Shown: positions 26,822-35,217 of the stretch, piece by piece
How positions within the stretch are numbered: position 1 is the first letter of the stretch
Layout: every line of letters starts with the position of its first letter
Assembly (NCBI GenBank): GCA_963812255.1
Contig: CAWEUM010000002.1
Coordinates: 248,001-312,000 of the forward strand
Direction: 5' to 3'
From: DATJGR01 sp963812255
GTDB taxonomy: Bacteria > Pseudomonadota > Gammaproteobacteria > Pseudomonadales > Azotimanducaceae
Length of the DNA stretch: 64,000 bases
Notes under the pieces: generated by a model
Told to the model about the DNA's origin: nothing
Databases searched by the model: none
Seen by the model: the letters and a program-made list of their open reading frames with translations, nothing else
Position numbers and translations under genes: made by a program

Positions 26822-27770
26822 ACAACGCAAGCGCTCGCAGGATGGAGTCTCGATGCTGGTCCCCGAGGCCTGGACCCACTTTCGTACCGGGCAGGACGAG
26901 CCCGAATTCTCTGTCCGAACGCGCCGCATTCAACGCCATGCCCGTCAATCGTGACAGACGCTCTTCTACGCCGCCGCTGACGCGCTCGAAATCGAGTATC
27001 AAGCGCGGATCCAGATAGCTCGCGTACTCCTTGATCACGAGTTGATCGGAACGCGCATATACGCGCCACATCACGTGCCGAACCGGGTCACCGGATCGAT
27101 AGGGGCGCATGTCGGTGAAGTCATCGCTGCCCTGCGGATCCATCAACTCTCCGTCGTCACCGCGGCGCACCACGTGTTCCGGCGGATCCATGAAGAGCGG
27201 CTGTGGATACACCAATGCGCGCGCACCGAAGTCGACCCACGTCCACGCGCGCAACAGACCAAGAGGAAACTGGGTCTCAATCAATAGACGTCCGGGAACC
27301 AGCCAGCCGCGACGCTCGGCGCGAACGAACAACCGCACGATGCTCGCTTCGCTATCGTAAACCTCCGCCCATTGGGCGATCGCGCCGACCCAGCCAAGTT
27401 GAATTCCTTCCCGTCCACTTCCCTTCGGGCGTGAAACGCGGACCTGGAACTCGATGTCCTCGCCGACGAATCCGGTGCCTGCAGAAATCAGTTCGACGGT
27501 CAGTCCCGATAGATTTCTGAACGTATAGAGAATGGTCACCAGGAACAAACTTCCCAACGTGAAGGCGACGCCATACACCAGGCTGTTCTGGTAGTTGATC
27601 GCACCGAGAATCAGCAGCACGATCAACCCGCCGAACAGGAACCCGGTAATCGTTGGAAAGATGAAAATCGATTGCTGGCTCAGCGTGAGCCGGTGTGCTG
27701 GGGGAATCCGTCGATCCAGCCAGCGACTGAACCGAGGTGAACGTTCAAACGCGTTGAGTTCGACCGCCAT
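26808..27770 (-). CDS. DUF58 membrane protein, partner of MoxR
   Basis: A 320-residue protein with two closely spaced membrane helices near residues 36-80 (FIFPTITGFLFGGLIVLLIL and a following segment) and a C-terminal DUF58 domain that starts at SGDPVRHVMWRVYARSDQLVIKEY, the family signature, and is related to the von Willebrand A fold. DUF58 proteins are regularly encoded with MoxR ATPases and transglutaminase-like proteins and are thought to be assembly or regulatory partners. It is 20 bases after moxR and overlaps the tgpA start. Biochemical function is not known. Confidence 0.88.
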   Translation of the reverse strand: MAVELNAFERSPRFSRWLDRRIPPAHRLTLSQQSIFIFPTITGFLFGGLIVLLILGAINYQNSLVYGVAFTLGSLFLVTILYTFRNLSGLTVELISAGTGFVGEDIEFQVRVSRPKGSGREGIQLGWVGAIAQWAEVYDSEASIVRLFVRAERRGWLVPGRLLIETQFPLGLLRAWTWVDFGARALVYPQPLFMDPPEHVVRRGDDGELMDPQGSDDFTDMRPYRSGDPVRHVMWRVYARSDQLVIKEYASYLDPRLILDFERVSGGVEERLSRLTGMALNAARSDREFGLVLPGTKVGPGLGDQHRDSILRALALYGIA

Positions 27771-27790
27771 GGCTCAGCGCGCCAATGCCT

Positions 27791-28774
27791 TCAGCCAACC
27801 ACATCGACACCGGACAATAGCTTCTGCGCGAGTGCGCCGCCACCGTGGCCCGAGAAGTCCGCGGCGGAGCGCAGCCGATGTTCGACGACGCTCGGCAGCA
27901 CCGCTTGTACGTCCTCCGGGACGACGTGGCTGCGCTTGTGCAGCAGCGCCCACGCGCGCGCGCTGCGCAACAGGGCCAATGCACCGCGCGGCGAAAGCCC
28001 GAACGCAAACTCGGGTTCGTGACGGCTGAAATGCACCAGACGCTGCACGTAATCGATCAATGGATCCGTCGTCTTGACGGCGTCCACCGCGGCCTGTATC
28101 TGCACCAGGCGACTGAGGTCGACTATCGGCTGCAGTGCATCGAGCACCTCACGCCGATCGCCGCTGCGTAGCAACTCGCGCTCGGCATCGGGCTCGGGGT
28201 AGCCGATTTCGATTCGCATCAGAAACCGATCGAGTTGCGACTCCGGCAACGGGAATGTCCCGGTCTGGGTACTCGGATTCTGCGTCGCAATGACGAAGAA
28301 GGGTTCCGGCAGCGGTCGGGTTTGACCATCGATTGTGACCTGCTTTTCCTCCATCGCTTCGAGCAGGGCGCTCTGCGTCTTCGGCGTTGCGCGATTCACC
28401 TCATCCGCCAGAACCACCTGCGCAAAGACCGGACCCGCAACAAATCGAAACGCGTTCTGTTCGCGATCGAATATCGACACCCCGACAATGTCGCCGGGCA
28501 GCACGTCACTGGTGAATTGAATGCGATTGAACGAAAGGCCCAACACGCGCGCTAAGGCGTGCGAGAGCAATGTCTTGCCCATACCTGGGAGATCTTCGAT
28601 CAGCAGATGACCGCGCGCGAACAGACACGCCAGTGCAAGTTTGATCTGACGTTCCTTGCCGAGCAGCACGTCGCCCAAGCACGCGATGACGGTTTCGATG
28701 ACATCATGCGTCGACGCGTCAGGCGTGGTTGTGTAACTCGATGATTGAGTGATCACCGCTGTAGTCGACTTCAC
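27791..28774 (-). CDS. MoxR-family AAA+ ATPase
   Basis: A 327-residue AAA+ chaperone-like ATPase. Walker A is at 61-68 (LPGMGKT), Walker B in VVLADEVNRATPKTQSALLEAMEE, and the family markers FFVIATQNP (sensor 1) and ESQLDRFLMRIEIGYP are clear. MoxR proteins act with VWA/DUF58 proteins to mature or remodel envelope proteins. The start is uncertain: GTG 28774 gives a 56-base overlap with purF; GTG 28756 is the alternative. No good ribosome-binding site precedes either, so translation probably depends on purF. Confidence 0.9.
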   Translation of the reverse strand: MKSTTAVITQSSSYTTTPDASTHDVIETVIACLGDVLLGKERQIKLALACLFARGHLLIEDLPGMGKTLLSHALARVLGLSFNRIQFTSDVLPGDIVGVSIFDREQNAFRFVAGPVFAQVVLADEVNRATPKTQSALLEAMEEKQVTIDGQTRPLPEPFFVIATQNPSTQTGTFPLPESQLDRFLMRIEIGYPEPDAERELLRSGDRREVLDALQPIVDLSRLVQIQAAVDAVKTTDPLIDYVQRLVHFSRHEPEFAFGLSPRGALALLRSARAWALLHKRSHVVPEDVQAVLPSVVEHRLRSAADFSGHGGGALAQKLLSGVDVVG

Positions 28775-30245
28775 GGCGTTGTTTCATCAGGTCGGAACGG
28801 TGCAACGATAGTCGCTCGAGATAGTTATCGTCTATGTCTCCCGTCACGTAATCACCGTCAAAAACCGAACACTCATAACGCGTGATGCGCGGATTGCCTT
28901 CAACCGCGCAGTCGACAAGATCTTCCGTTGTCTGATAGATGAGCCAATCGACGCCGATCACTCGAGCAACTTCTTCCTCCGTGCGGTTGTAGGCAACCAG
29001 TTCGCCGGCAGCCGGCATGTCGATCCCGTAGACGTTGGGATATCGCATGGCAGGCGCCGCAGACGCCAGATAAACCTTTCTCGCCCCGGCCGCCCGTGCC
29101 ATCTCAATGATCTGGCTGCTGGTGGTGCCGCGCACGATCGAGTCCTCGACGAGCAGCACATTCTTACCCTTGAACTCCAATTCGATTGCGTTCAGCTTCT
29201 GCCGAACCGACTTCCGGCGCTGCTGCTGTCCCGGCATGATGAACGTTCGACCGATGTATCGGTTCTTGACAAAACCCTCGCGATACTTCACGTCAAGCCG
29301 GTACGCTAACGGTAACGCTGCGGTGCGGCCGGTATCCGGTATAGGGATGACCACGTCGATGTCGTGGTCGCTTCGCGAGTACTTCGCAATGATGCGATCC
29401 GCCAGCTTCTCGCCCATGCGCAGCCGCGATTTGTAGACCGATACTTCGTCGATGATCGAATCAGGACGCGCCAGATACACCTGCTCGAAGATGCACGGCG
29501 TATGCATCGGACTCTCTGCGCAGATTCGAGTGAACAGCTCGCCCCCGGCCGTGATGTAGATGGCCTCGCCCGGCGCGACGTCCCTAATCAAGTCGAAGCC
29601 GAGCATGTCCAGCGCGACACTCTCTGAGGCGATCATGTAGTCGGTGCCACGCTCCCCTTCACGCTTACCAAAGACAAGCGGGCGGATGCCGTATTTGTCG
29701 CGGAAGCCGATGATTCCACCACTGATGACCATCGCCACGGCCGCAAACGCACCGCGACACCGGCGATGCACGCCGCGCACGGCCTCGAATATGTGGTCCG
29801 GCTCGGGGCGATGCCCACCGACACGCTGAAGTTCGTGCGCGAACACGTTCAACAGCACTTCGGAGTCCGAACCGGTATTCACGTGCCTGAGGTCTTCGCG
29901 ATACAACTCCTGTTTGAGTTGCTCCGAGTTCGTCAGATTGCCGTTGTGTGCGAGCGTGATGCCATAGGGCGAGTTCACATACATCGGCTGCGCTTCCGCC
30001 GAACTGGAGCTACCCGCGGTCGGGTAGCGGACATGCCCTATGCCCATCGTGCCGACGAGCCGCTGCATATGCTGTTGATGGAACACATCACTCACCAACC
30101 CGTTGCCCTTCCGCAGAAACAGTGTGGCTCCGTCACAGGTGACGATGCCGGCCGCGTCCTGTCCGCGGTGTTGTAAAACCGTCAACGCGTCATAGATCTG
30201 TTGGTTGACAGGTGATCCGCTGACCATTCCGACTACACCGCACAT
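28719..30245 (-). CDS. purF: Amidophosphoribosyltransferase
   Basis: Catalyses the first committed step of purine synthesis: PRPP plus glutamine gives phosphoribosylamine. The 508-residue chain begins MCGVVGM, so C2 becomes the N-terminal nucleophile of the glutaminase domain after methionine removal. The phosphoribosyltransferase domain carries the PRPP loop VLLVEDSIVRGTTS. The start ATG 30245 has AAGGAG upstream; a longer frame adds 19 unrelated residues. It follows cvpA by 10 bases, as in E. coli, and its end overlaps moxR. Confidence 0.98.
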   Translation of the reverse strand: MCGVVGMVSGSPVNQQIYDALTVLQHRGQDAAGIVTCDGATLFLRKGNGLVSDVFHQQHMQRLVGTMGIGHVRYPTAGSSSSAEAQPMYVNSPYGITLAHNGNLTNSEQLKQELYREDLRHVNTGSDSEVLLNVFAHELQRVGGHRPEPDHIFEAVRGVHRRCRGAFAAVAMVISGGIIGFRDKYGIRPLVFGKREGERGTDYMIASESVALDMLGFDLIRDVAPGEAIYITAGGELFTRICAESPMHTPCIFEQVYLARPDSIIDEVSVYKSRLRMGEKLADRIIAKYSRSDHDIDVVIPIPDTGRTAALPLAYRLDVKYREGFVKNRYIGRTFIMPGQQQRRKSVRQKLNAIELEFKGKNVLLVEDSIVRGTTSSQIIEMARAAGARKVYLASAAPAMRYPNVYGIDMPAAGELVAYNRTEEEVARVIGVDWLIYQTTEDLVDCAVEGNPRITRYECSVFDGDYVTGDIDDNYLERLSLHRSDLMKQRREVDYSGDHSIIELHNHA

Positions 30246-30255
30246 ACTGGCTCCT

Positions 30256-30753
30256 TCAATGCCTCTCACGAAGCGCGTTGACAGCGTCGCCCAACGACGC
30301 AACCACTCGCATCAGATCCGATTCGAACGCACTCAGCACAGGGATCGCGTGCGAGTTCCGCCACCACGGTTGCTCCGCGGCGAACGGTCGCAACACAATC
30401 ACCGCAACGATACAAACGGCCGCGCCGCGCAAGCCGCCAAAGACGAAGCCGAGAACGCGATCGGTACCCGACAACCCCGTAGTCTCGACGAGACGTTTAA
30501 CCAGCCACTGTACGATGCCGCCGACAATCAACGCGCCGACGAAGATGCCGGCAAACGCGACGATGAAACGCAACGATTCGCCCTCAATGCGCGGCGGCAA
30601 CCAAGCCGCAAGGTCACCGGAGAAACCGATTGCCAACATCACCGCCGCAACCCAGATCGCGAGTGACAGCACCTCTCGCACGAATCCGCGTACCAGTCCG
30701 ATGATCGCCGATAGTGCGACGACACCGACGACGACATAGTCAACGACTGCCAA
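30256..30753 (-). CDS. cvpA: CvpA family membrane protein
   Basis: A 165-residue inner-membrane protein with four hydrophobic segments (about 5-22, 28-48, 62-84 and 100-121) and the family GLVRGFVREVLSL stretch. In E. coli cvpA was found through colicin V production, and it affects envelope stress tolerance; its biochemical role is unclear. The start is TTG 30753, twelve bases beyond the stop of the SPOR gene and in the same frame as it; there is no ATG or GTG in reach. The cvpA-purF pair is conserved in gammaproteobacteria. Confidence 0.9.
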   Translation of the reverse strand: MAVVDYVVVGVVALSAIIGLVRGFVREVLSLAIWVAAVMLAIGFSGDLAAWLPPRIEGESLRFIVAFAGIFVGALIVGGIVQWLVKRLVETTGLSGTDRVLGFVFGGLRGAAVCIVAVIVLRPFAAEQPWWRNSHAIPVLSAFESDLMRVVASLGDAVNALRERH

Positions 30754-30765
30754 GACGATGGCGCT

Positions 30766-31296
30766 TCATGGTTCGAACACGACGACGAGACCGTCCATGC
30801 CGTAGCGTTTCTCCAGTTCTCGTTGCAATTTCGATGCATCGTCGCGATCCACCATCGGGCCAACCGCTACGCGAGTCGACACGCCGGTGAGACCTTTTGC
30901 ATCCGTCAGCACGGACTGATAGCCATCGGTGCGCAGGCGATCGCGCAGCGCAACAGCCTTGGCGCGATCCGTAAAGCTGGCCAGTTGCACGCCCCATGCG
31001 GGGGGCAGCGTCTCCGGTTCGCGCTGGCGGGGTGTGGTCAACACTGGATCACCCACCCGAGTCGCGGTCGATTTGTCGAATCCTTCGGCGTCTATTCTCT
31101 TGCGTAGCGCATCGGCGTTTGCGAGGTTCGCCGGATCCATCGCGGCAACCGGAGCAGACGCCGCCGCGGCCGCGTTCAACGCCGGCGCCGGCGGAGATTG
31201 GACTCCGGCACCGTCGAACAACATCGGCAGCACGATGATGGCCAGGGCCGTGAGAAACACGCCCCCCATGACACGATCGCGGGTTCGCTCAGTCAC
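30766..31296 (-). CDS. dedD: SPOR-domain membrane protein, DedD-like
   Basis: A 176-residue bitopic protein. A short cytoplasmic start (TERTRDR) leads into one membrane helix (about 10-29), then an alanine/proline-rich linker, then a C-terminal SPOR domain (about 98-174, beginning WGVQLASFTDRAKAVALRDRL) that binds denuded peptidoglycan at the division septum. Position between folC and cvpA matches dedD of E. coli, a non-essential division protein. The start GTG 31296 overlaps the folC stop by eight bases. Sequence identity to DedD outside SPOR is low, so the name rests on position and architecture. Confidence 0.85.
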   Translation of the reverse strand: MTERTRDRVMGGVFLTALAIIVLPMLFDGAGVQSPPAPALNAAAAASAPVAAMDPANLANADALRKRIDAEGFDKSTATRVGDPVLTTPRQREPETLPPAWGVQLASFTDRAKAVALRDRLRTDGYQSVLTDAKGLTGVSTRVAVGPMVDRDDASKLQRELEKRYGMDGLVVVFEP

Positions 31297-32563
31297 CTTC
31301 GCTGGTCCCACCCAACAGAACCTCTCGCGCCCGCTGGGCCAGATCGAATGAACCAAACACGACGATGCGATCATGCTCCGTCAGGCGCTTTGCGTGTGTG
31401 TCGAACACATCGATCAGCCGACCTTCCGACGCAGAAGCGCGTGTCGTCATTGCCGCCTTGATCGAGGATTGTGCCGCACTCTGGCCACGTGGACCTTGGG
31501 TTGCGACGAACATCCATTCGTTCACCGTTCCAGCGAGGGCGGCAACGATGCCCGCTGCGTCCTTGTCTTGCAAGAACCCCGCAACTGCGATTGTGCGGCC
31601 ACCACATGCCTCCCTCTGAAGTTGTTTGCCGAGAAATGCGGCACCGTGCGGATTGTGCGCGACGTCGACGATGGTCGGCACGCCATGATGCTCGAATCGC
31701 TCGAAGCGCGCAGGAAGTCTGGCGCTGGACGCCGCCGCGACATATTCGGCAATCGGCGCAGCCGGTTCCAGCAGTAGAAAGGCTTGTAAGGCCGTGGCCG
31801 CATTGCTGAGCGCGACCGACGGCAGCGCCAAATCACGATACGCGACGCAATCCGCATCGCGATGCCCATCGAAGTGCCAGCCGCCCCGACTGCTGCAGAC
31901 GTGGAAATCGACGTCGAATTGCAGTAAACGCGATCGCAGGGCGTCCACAGCGTTCTCGACGCTCGACGGTATCGAAGCCTCACCGTACACGCACGGAACG
32001 CCAGCGCGCAGAATGCCGGCTTTTTCAGCACCAATCGATTCCCGGTCGGCGCCGAGATAGCCGACGTGATCGATGCCAATGCTGGTGATGACAGTGACCG
32101 AACCGTCGACAACGTTCACCGCATCGAGACGGCCGCCAAGTCCAACTTCTAGGACCGTCACATCGACCTCAGCGTGCCGGAACGCCCACAACGCGGCGAG
32201 AACGCCGAACTCGAAGTAAGTCAGCGTGATTTCTCCGCGCGCGCGTTCGATTGTCACAAACGCATCACACAATAGGTCGTCCGTCACGGGCGCGCCATCC
32301 ACTCGCACCCGTTCGTTGAAGCGATGCAGATGCGGCGACAAGGTCGTGCCAACACGACGTCCGCTCGCCAACAGCAACGCTTCGAGATAGATCGCGGTCG
32401 ACCCCTTACCGTTGGTTCCCGCAATGACCACGTTGTGCGGTGCGGGCGTCAAGACGTCGAGGCGTTGCGCGACCCGACGGACGCGATCCAATCCCATGTC
32501 TATCCCGACCGGATGAACGCGTTCGGCGTGCGCGAGCCAATCGGCAAGCGTCCATTGATTCAT
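31289..32563 (-). CDS. folC: Bifunctional dihydrofolate synthase/folylpolyglutamate synthase
   Basis: Adds glutamate to dihydropteroate and to tetrahydrofolate polyglutamates. The 424-residue Mur-ligase-family enzyme has the ATP loop AGTNGKGST, the TTLSPHLHRFNERVRVDG region, TVLEVGLGGRLDAVN and DVAHNPHGA. The start ATG 32563 overlaps the trpA stop as ATGA. In Pseudomonas and many relatives accD lies between trpA and folC; here the two genes are directly fused by overlap and accD is missing. dedD, cvpA and purF follow as usual. Confidence 0.96.
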   Translation of the reverse strand: MNQWTLADWLAHAERVHPVGIDMGLDRVRRVAQRLDVLTPAPHNVVIAGTNGKGSTAIYLEALLLASGRRVGTTLSPHLHRFNERVRVDGAPVTDDLLCDAFVTIERARGEITLTYFEFGVLAALWAFRHAEVDVTVLEVGLGGRLDAVNVVDGSVTVITSIGIDHVGYLGADRESIGAEKAGILRAGVPCVYGEASIPSSVENAVDALRSRLLQFDVDFHVCSSRGGWHFDGHRDADCVAYRDLALPSVALSNAATALQAFLLLEPAAPIAEYVAAASSARLPARFERFEHHGVPTIVDVAHNPHGAAFLGKQLQREACGGRTIAVAGFLQDKDAAGIVAALAGTVNEWMFVATQGPRGQSAAQSSIKAAMTTRASASEGRLIDVFDTHAKRLTEHDRIVVFGSFDLAQRAREVLLGGTSEGD

Positions 32564-33360
32564 GGCTGATCGATTGCCGCGCGAATCTCCCGCAGCTGTC
32601 CCTTCAACACCTCAGGAATCTCGTTGGGGTGGTTGCTCGCCATCGTGGTCACCAACGAACTCCCGACGACCACACCGTCAGCCAACGGTGCCACCAGGTG
32701 CGCCGCGGTACCGTCCTTGATACCGAAACCCACCATGACCGGAAGATCGGTATGTGCGCGGATGCGTGCGACCTGTTCGGCGACACCATCTGTGCGCAGA
32801 TGATTGGCACCGGTTACCCCTTTCAATGCAACGTAATAGATGAATCCGCTCGCCTGTTGCGTGATCAGCTCAATCCGCGCCGGGGTCGTGGTAGGCGCGA
32901 TCAGAAAGATCAGATTGAGGTCCTGCGCGCGCATAACCTGAAGCAGTTCGCCGGCCTCCTCGGGCGGAAGATTGACGATGATCGCACCGTCCACGCCGGC
33001 GGCAGTCGCGCGATCGACAAAGCGTACATAGCCCATTCGCTCCACCGAGTTCAGATAACCCATCAGCAGTACCGGCGTTTCTGCATCCTGCCGGCGAAAC
33101 ACAGCGACCATGTCCAGAACGTCGAGCAAACGGGTGCCAGCCGCGAGCGCGCGTTCGGAACTCTGTTGAACTGCCGGACCCTCCGCCTCCGGATCCGAGA
33201 ACGGTATGCCGACCTCGACGACGTCCGCGCCCGCGTCCACCAGCGCATGCATGGCAGCCACCGTGGTTGCCGGATCCGGATCGCCGCCGGTAACGAACGT
33301 AACCAGGGCCTTGCGTCCCGAACTGCGCAACGCATCCAGACATCGTTGGATGCGGTTCAC
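32560..33360 (-). CDS. trpA: Tryptophan synthase alpha subunit with Glu at catalytic position 60
   Basis: Splits indole-3-glycerol phosphate into indole and glyceraldehyde-3-phosphate. The 266-residue TIM barrel is the usual length and aligns without gaps at its N-terminus with E. coli TrpA: E49 lies in VEVGIPFSD, but the next loop reads DPEAEGP, so position 60, normally the catalytic aspartate in DPLADGP, is glutamate. The phosphate-binding VGFGIKD and GVVVGSSLV are normal. The start GTG 33360 overlaps the trpB stop as GTGA. The D60E change is conservative in charge, and the neighbouring trpB is intact, so the enzyme is probably functional. Confidence 0.94.
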   Translation of the reverse strand: MNRIQRCLDALRSSGRKALVTFVTGGDPDPATTVAAMHALVDAGADVVEVGIPFSDPEAEGPAVQQSSERALAAGTRLLDVLDMVAVFRRQDAETPVLLMGYLNSVERMGYVRFVDRATAAGVDGAIIVNLPPEEAGELLQVMRAQDLNLIFLIAPTTTPARIELITQQASGFIYYVALKGVTGANHLRTDGVAEQVARIRAHTDLPVMVGFGIKDGTAAHLVAPLADGVVVGSSLVTTMASNHPNEIPEVLKGQLREIRAAIDQP

Positions 33361-34574
33361 AGCGAGATCCCGTCGAGTTCAGCAACTGTCAGGATGTCCT
33401 TGTCACCGCGCCCGGATAGATTGACGATGATGATCTCATCATGCGACGCGCTCGGCGCGTAATCGCGAACCCAGGCCAGCGCATGACTCGATTCCAGCGC
33501 CGGCATGATTCCCTCGACTTGAGTCACATAGCGGAATGCCGACAGCGCCTCCTCATCGGTGACCGAGACGTACTCTGCGCGGCCAATGTCCTTGAAGTAG
33601 GCATGTTCAGGTCCGACACCCGGGTAGTCGAGTCCGGCAGAAATCGAATGGGTCTCGATGATCTGGCCATCATCGTCTTCGAGCAGATAGGTTCGATTGC
33701 CGTGCAGCACGCCGGGCAGGCCAGCAGACAGTGACGCAGCGTGCTTCCCCGAAGCCAGGCCGAGACCGCCCGCCTCGACACCGACGAACCGAACGGCGGA
33801 GTCATTGACGAACGGATGGAACAATCCGATCGCGTTCGATCCACCCCCCACGCATGCGACCAGAGTGTCAGGCAGTCGGCCGGTCTGCTGCAGGCACTGC
33901 GCCCGGGCCTCGTTCCCGATGACGGATTGGAAATCGCGCACCATCGTTGGATACGGATGCGGGCCTGCAACGGTACCGATGATGTAGTGGGTATCGTCGA
34001 CGTTCGTTACCCAATCCCGCATCGCCTCGTTCATGGCGTCCTTCAACGTGCGCGACCCGGACGTAACCGGTACCACTTCAGCACCCAACAGTTTCATTCG
34101 GTACACGTTCAGGCTCTGGCGTTTGATGTCTTCTGAACCCATGTAGACCCTGCATTTCAGGCCCAGCCGCGCCGCGACCGTGGCGGTCGCCACGCCGTGC
34201 TGCCCGGCGCCCGTCTCCGCAATGATTCGACCCTTGCCGATTCTTTTCGCCAACAGCGCCTGGCCGACGGTATTGTTGATCTTGTGAGCGCCGGTATGGT
34301 TCAGGTCCTCTCGCTTCAAGAAAATCTGCGCCCCCCCCAACTCACGCGTGAGGCGTTCCGCTGCATAAAGAGGCGTGGGGCGACCGACATACTGCGAGAG
34401 ATCGTGTGCAAGCTCGCGCTGAAAGTCCGGATCGCTTTTCAATTGCTGGTACAGACTGTCGAGTTGATCGAGCGCATGAAACAACGTTTCCGCGACAAAT
34501 CGACCACCATAGCGACCAAAATGCCCATCGCGCGTCGGCGCCTGATACAGATCGTTAGTTCCCTCGCTGCGCAC
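33357..34574 (-). CDS. trpB: Tryptophan synthase beta subunit
   Basis: Condenses indole with serine using pyridoxal phosphate. The 405-residue chain has the PLP lysine K98 in HTGAHKINN, the indole-gating ETGAGQHGVA loop, the phosphate-binding GGGSNAIG and the C-terminal NLSGRGDKD. The start GTG 34574 is placed six bases after GAGG and overlaps the trpF gene by 20 bases. It is the middle gene of an overlapping trpF-trpB-trpA run. trpE, trpD and trpC are not in this window, the split arrangement usual in pseudomonads. Confidence 0.97.
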   Translation of the reverse strand: MRSEGTNDLYQAPTRDGHFGRYGGRFVAETLFHALDQLDSLYQQLKSDPDFQRELAHDLSQYVGRPTPLYAAERLTRELGGAQIFLKREDLNHTGAHKINNTVGQALLAKRIGKGRIIAETGAGQHGVATATVAARLGLKCRVYMGSEDIKRQSLNVYRMKLLGAEVVPVTSGSRTLKDAMNEAMRDWVTNVDDTHYIIGTVAGPHPYPTMVRDFQSVIGNEARAQCLQQTGRLPDTLVACVGGGSNAIGLFHPFVNDSAVRFVGVEAGGLGLASGKHAASLSAGLPGVLHGNRTYLLEDDDGQIIETHSISAGLDYPGVGPEHAYFKDIGRAEYVSVTDEEALSAFRYVTQVEGIMPALESSHALAWVRDYAPSASHDEIIIVNLSGRGDKDILTVAELDGISL

Positions 34575-35187
34575 GCTGCACCTCGATCATGAATTGTTTC
34601 AGTTTCGACGGATCCTTAGCACCCTTCACTGCCGCCTCGACGCCGCTACTGACGTCCACTGCAAAGGGGCGCGTGCGCTCGATTGCTTCTGCAACGTTGA
34701 ACTGCGTCAGCCCTCCGGCGAGGATCAGCGGCTTTGAACTCGCGTCCGGCCACCACGACCAATCGAACGTCTTGCCGGTTCCGCCGGCTTGACCAGGCAC
34801 GCTCGCATCGAACAGCAGTGCGCGGGCGTTCGGGTAGCGCCGCTCGAGCGCCAACACGTCGATCAGTCCGGATACTCGAATTGCCTTGATGAACGGCAAC
34901 TCGATCGACGCGCATTCGGTATCGGTTTCGTTGCCGTTGAACTGCAGGAGCCCGACACCCGATATGGTTGCCGCGGCCTGTACGCTGCTCACTGACTCGT
35001 CCACGAACAATCCAACGCAGGTCACGAAGGGCGGTACGCCTGCAATGATCGTCCGAGCCCGTTCCGGTGAGACATACCGCGGACTCGCGCGATGAAAATT
35101 GAAACCCAGCGCATCACAACCAGCCGCCACGGCCAGTTCGGCATCGATCAAACGCGTGATCCCGCAGATCTTCGCTCTAACCCGCAT
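34555..35187 (-). CDS. trpF: Phosphoribosylanthranilate isomerase
   Basis: Converts phosphoribosylanthranilate to the ribulose form by an Amadori rearrangement. The 210-residue single-domain barrel has general-base C8 in KICGIT and general-acid D127 in LLFDAS, with LAGGL and DVSSGVE for phosphate binding. Residues 82-85 read QFNG where the family usually has QLHG, so the usual histidine is asparagine. It is monofunctional, unlike the TrpC-F fusion of E. coli. The start ATG 35187 lies 30 bases after truA. Confidence 0.95.
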   Translation of the reverse strand: MRVRAKICGITRLIDAELAVAAGCDALGFNFHRASPRYVSPERARTIIAGVPPFVTCVGLFVDESVSSVQAAATISGVGLLQFNGNETDTECASIELPFIKAIRVSGLIDVLALERRYPNARALLFDASVPGQAGGTGKTFDWSWWPDASSKPLILAGGLTQFNVAEAIERTRPFAVDVSSGVEAAVKGAKDPSKLKQFMIEVQRAQRGN

Positions 35188-35217
35188 TCGCCAGAGCCCG
35201 AAAAAAGGCCGGTGATT

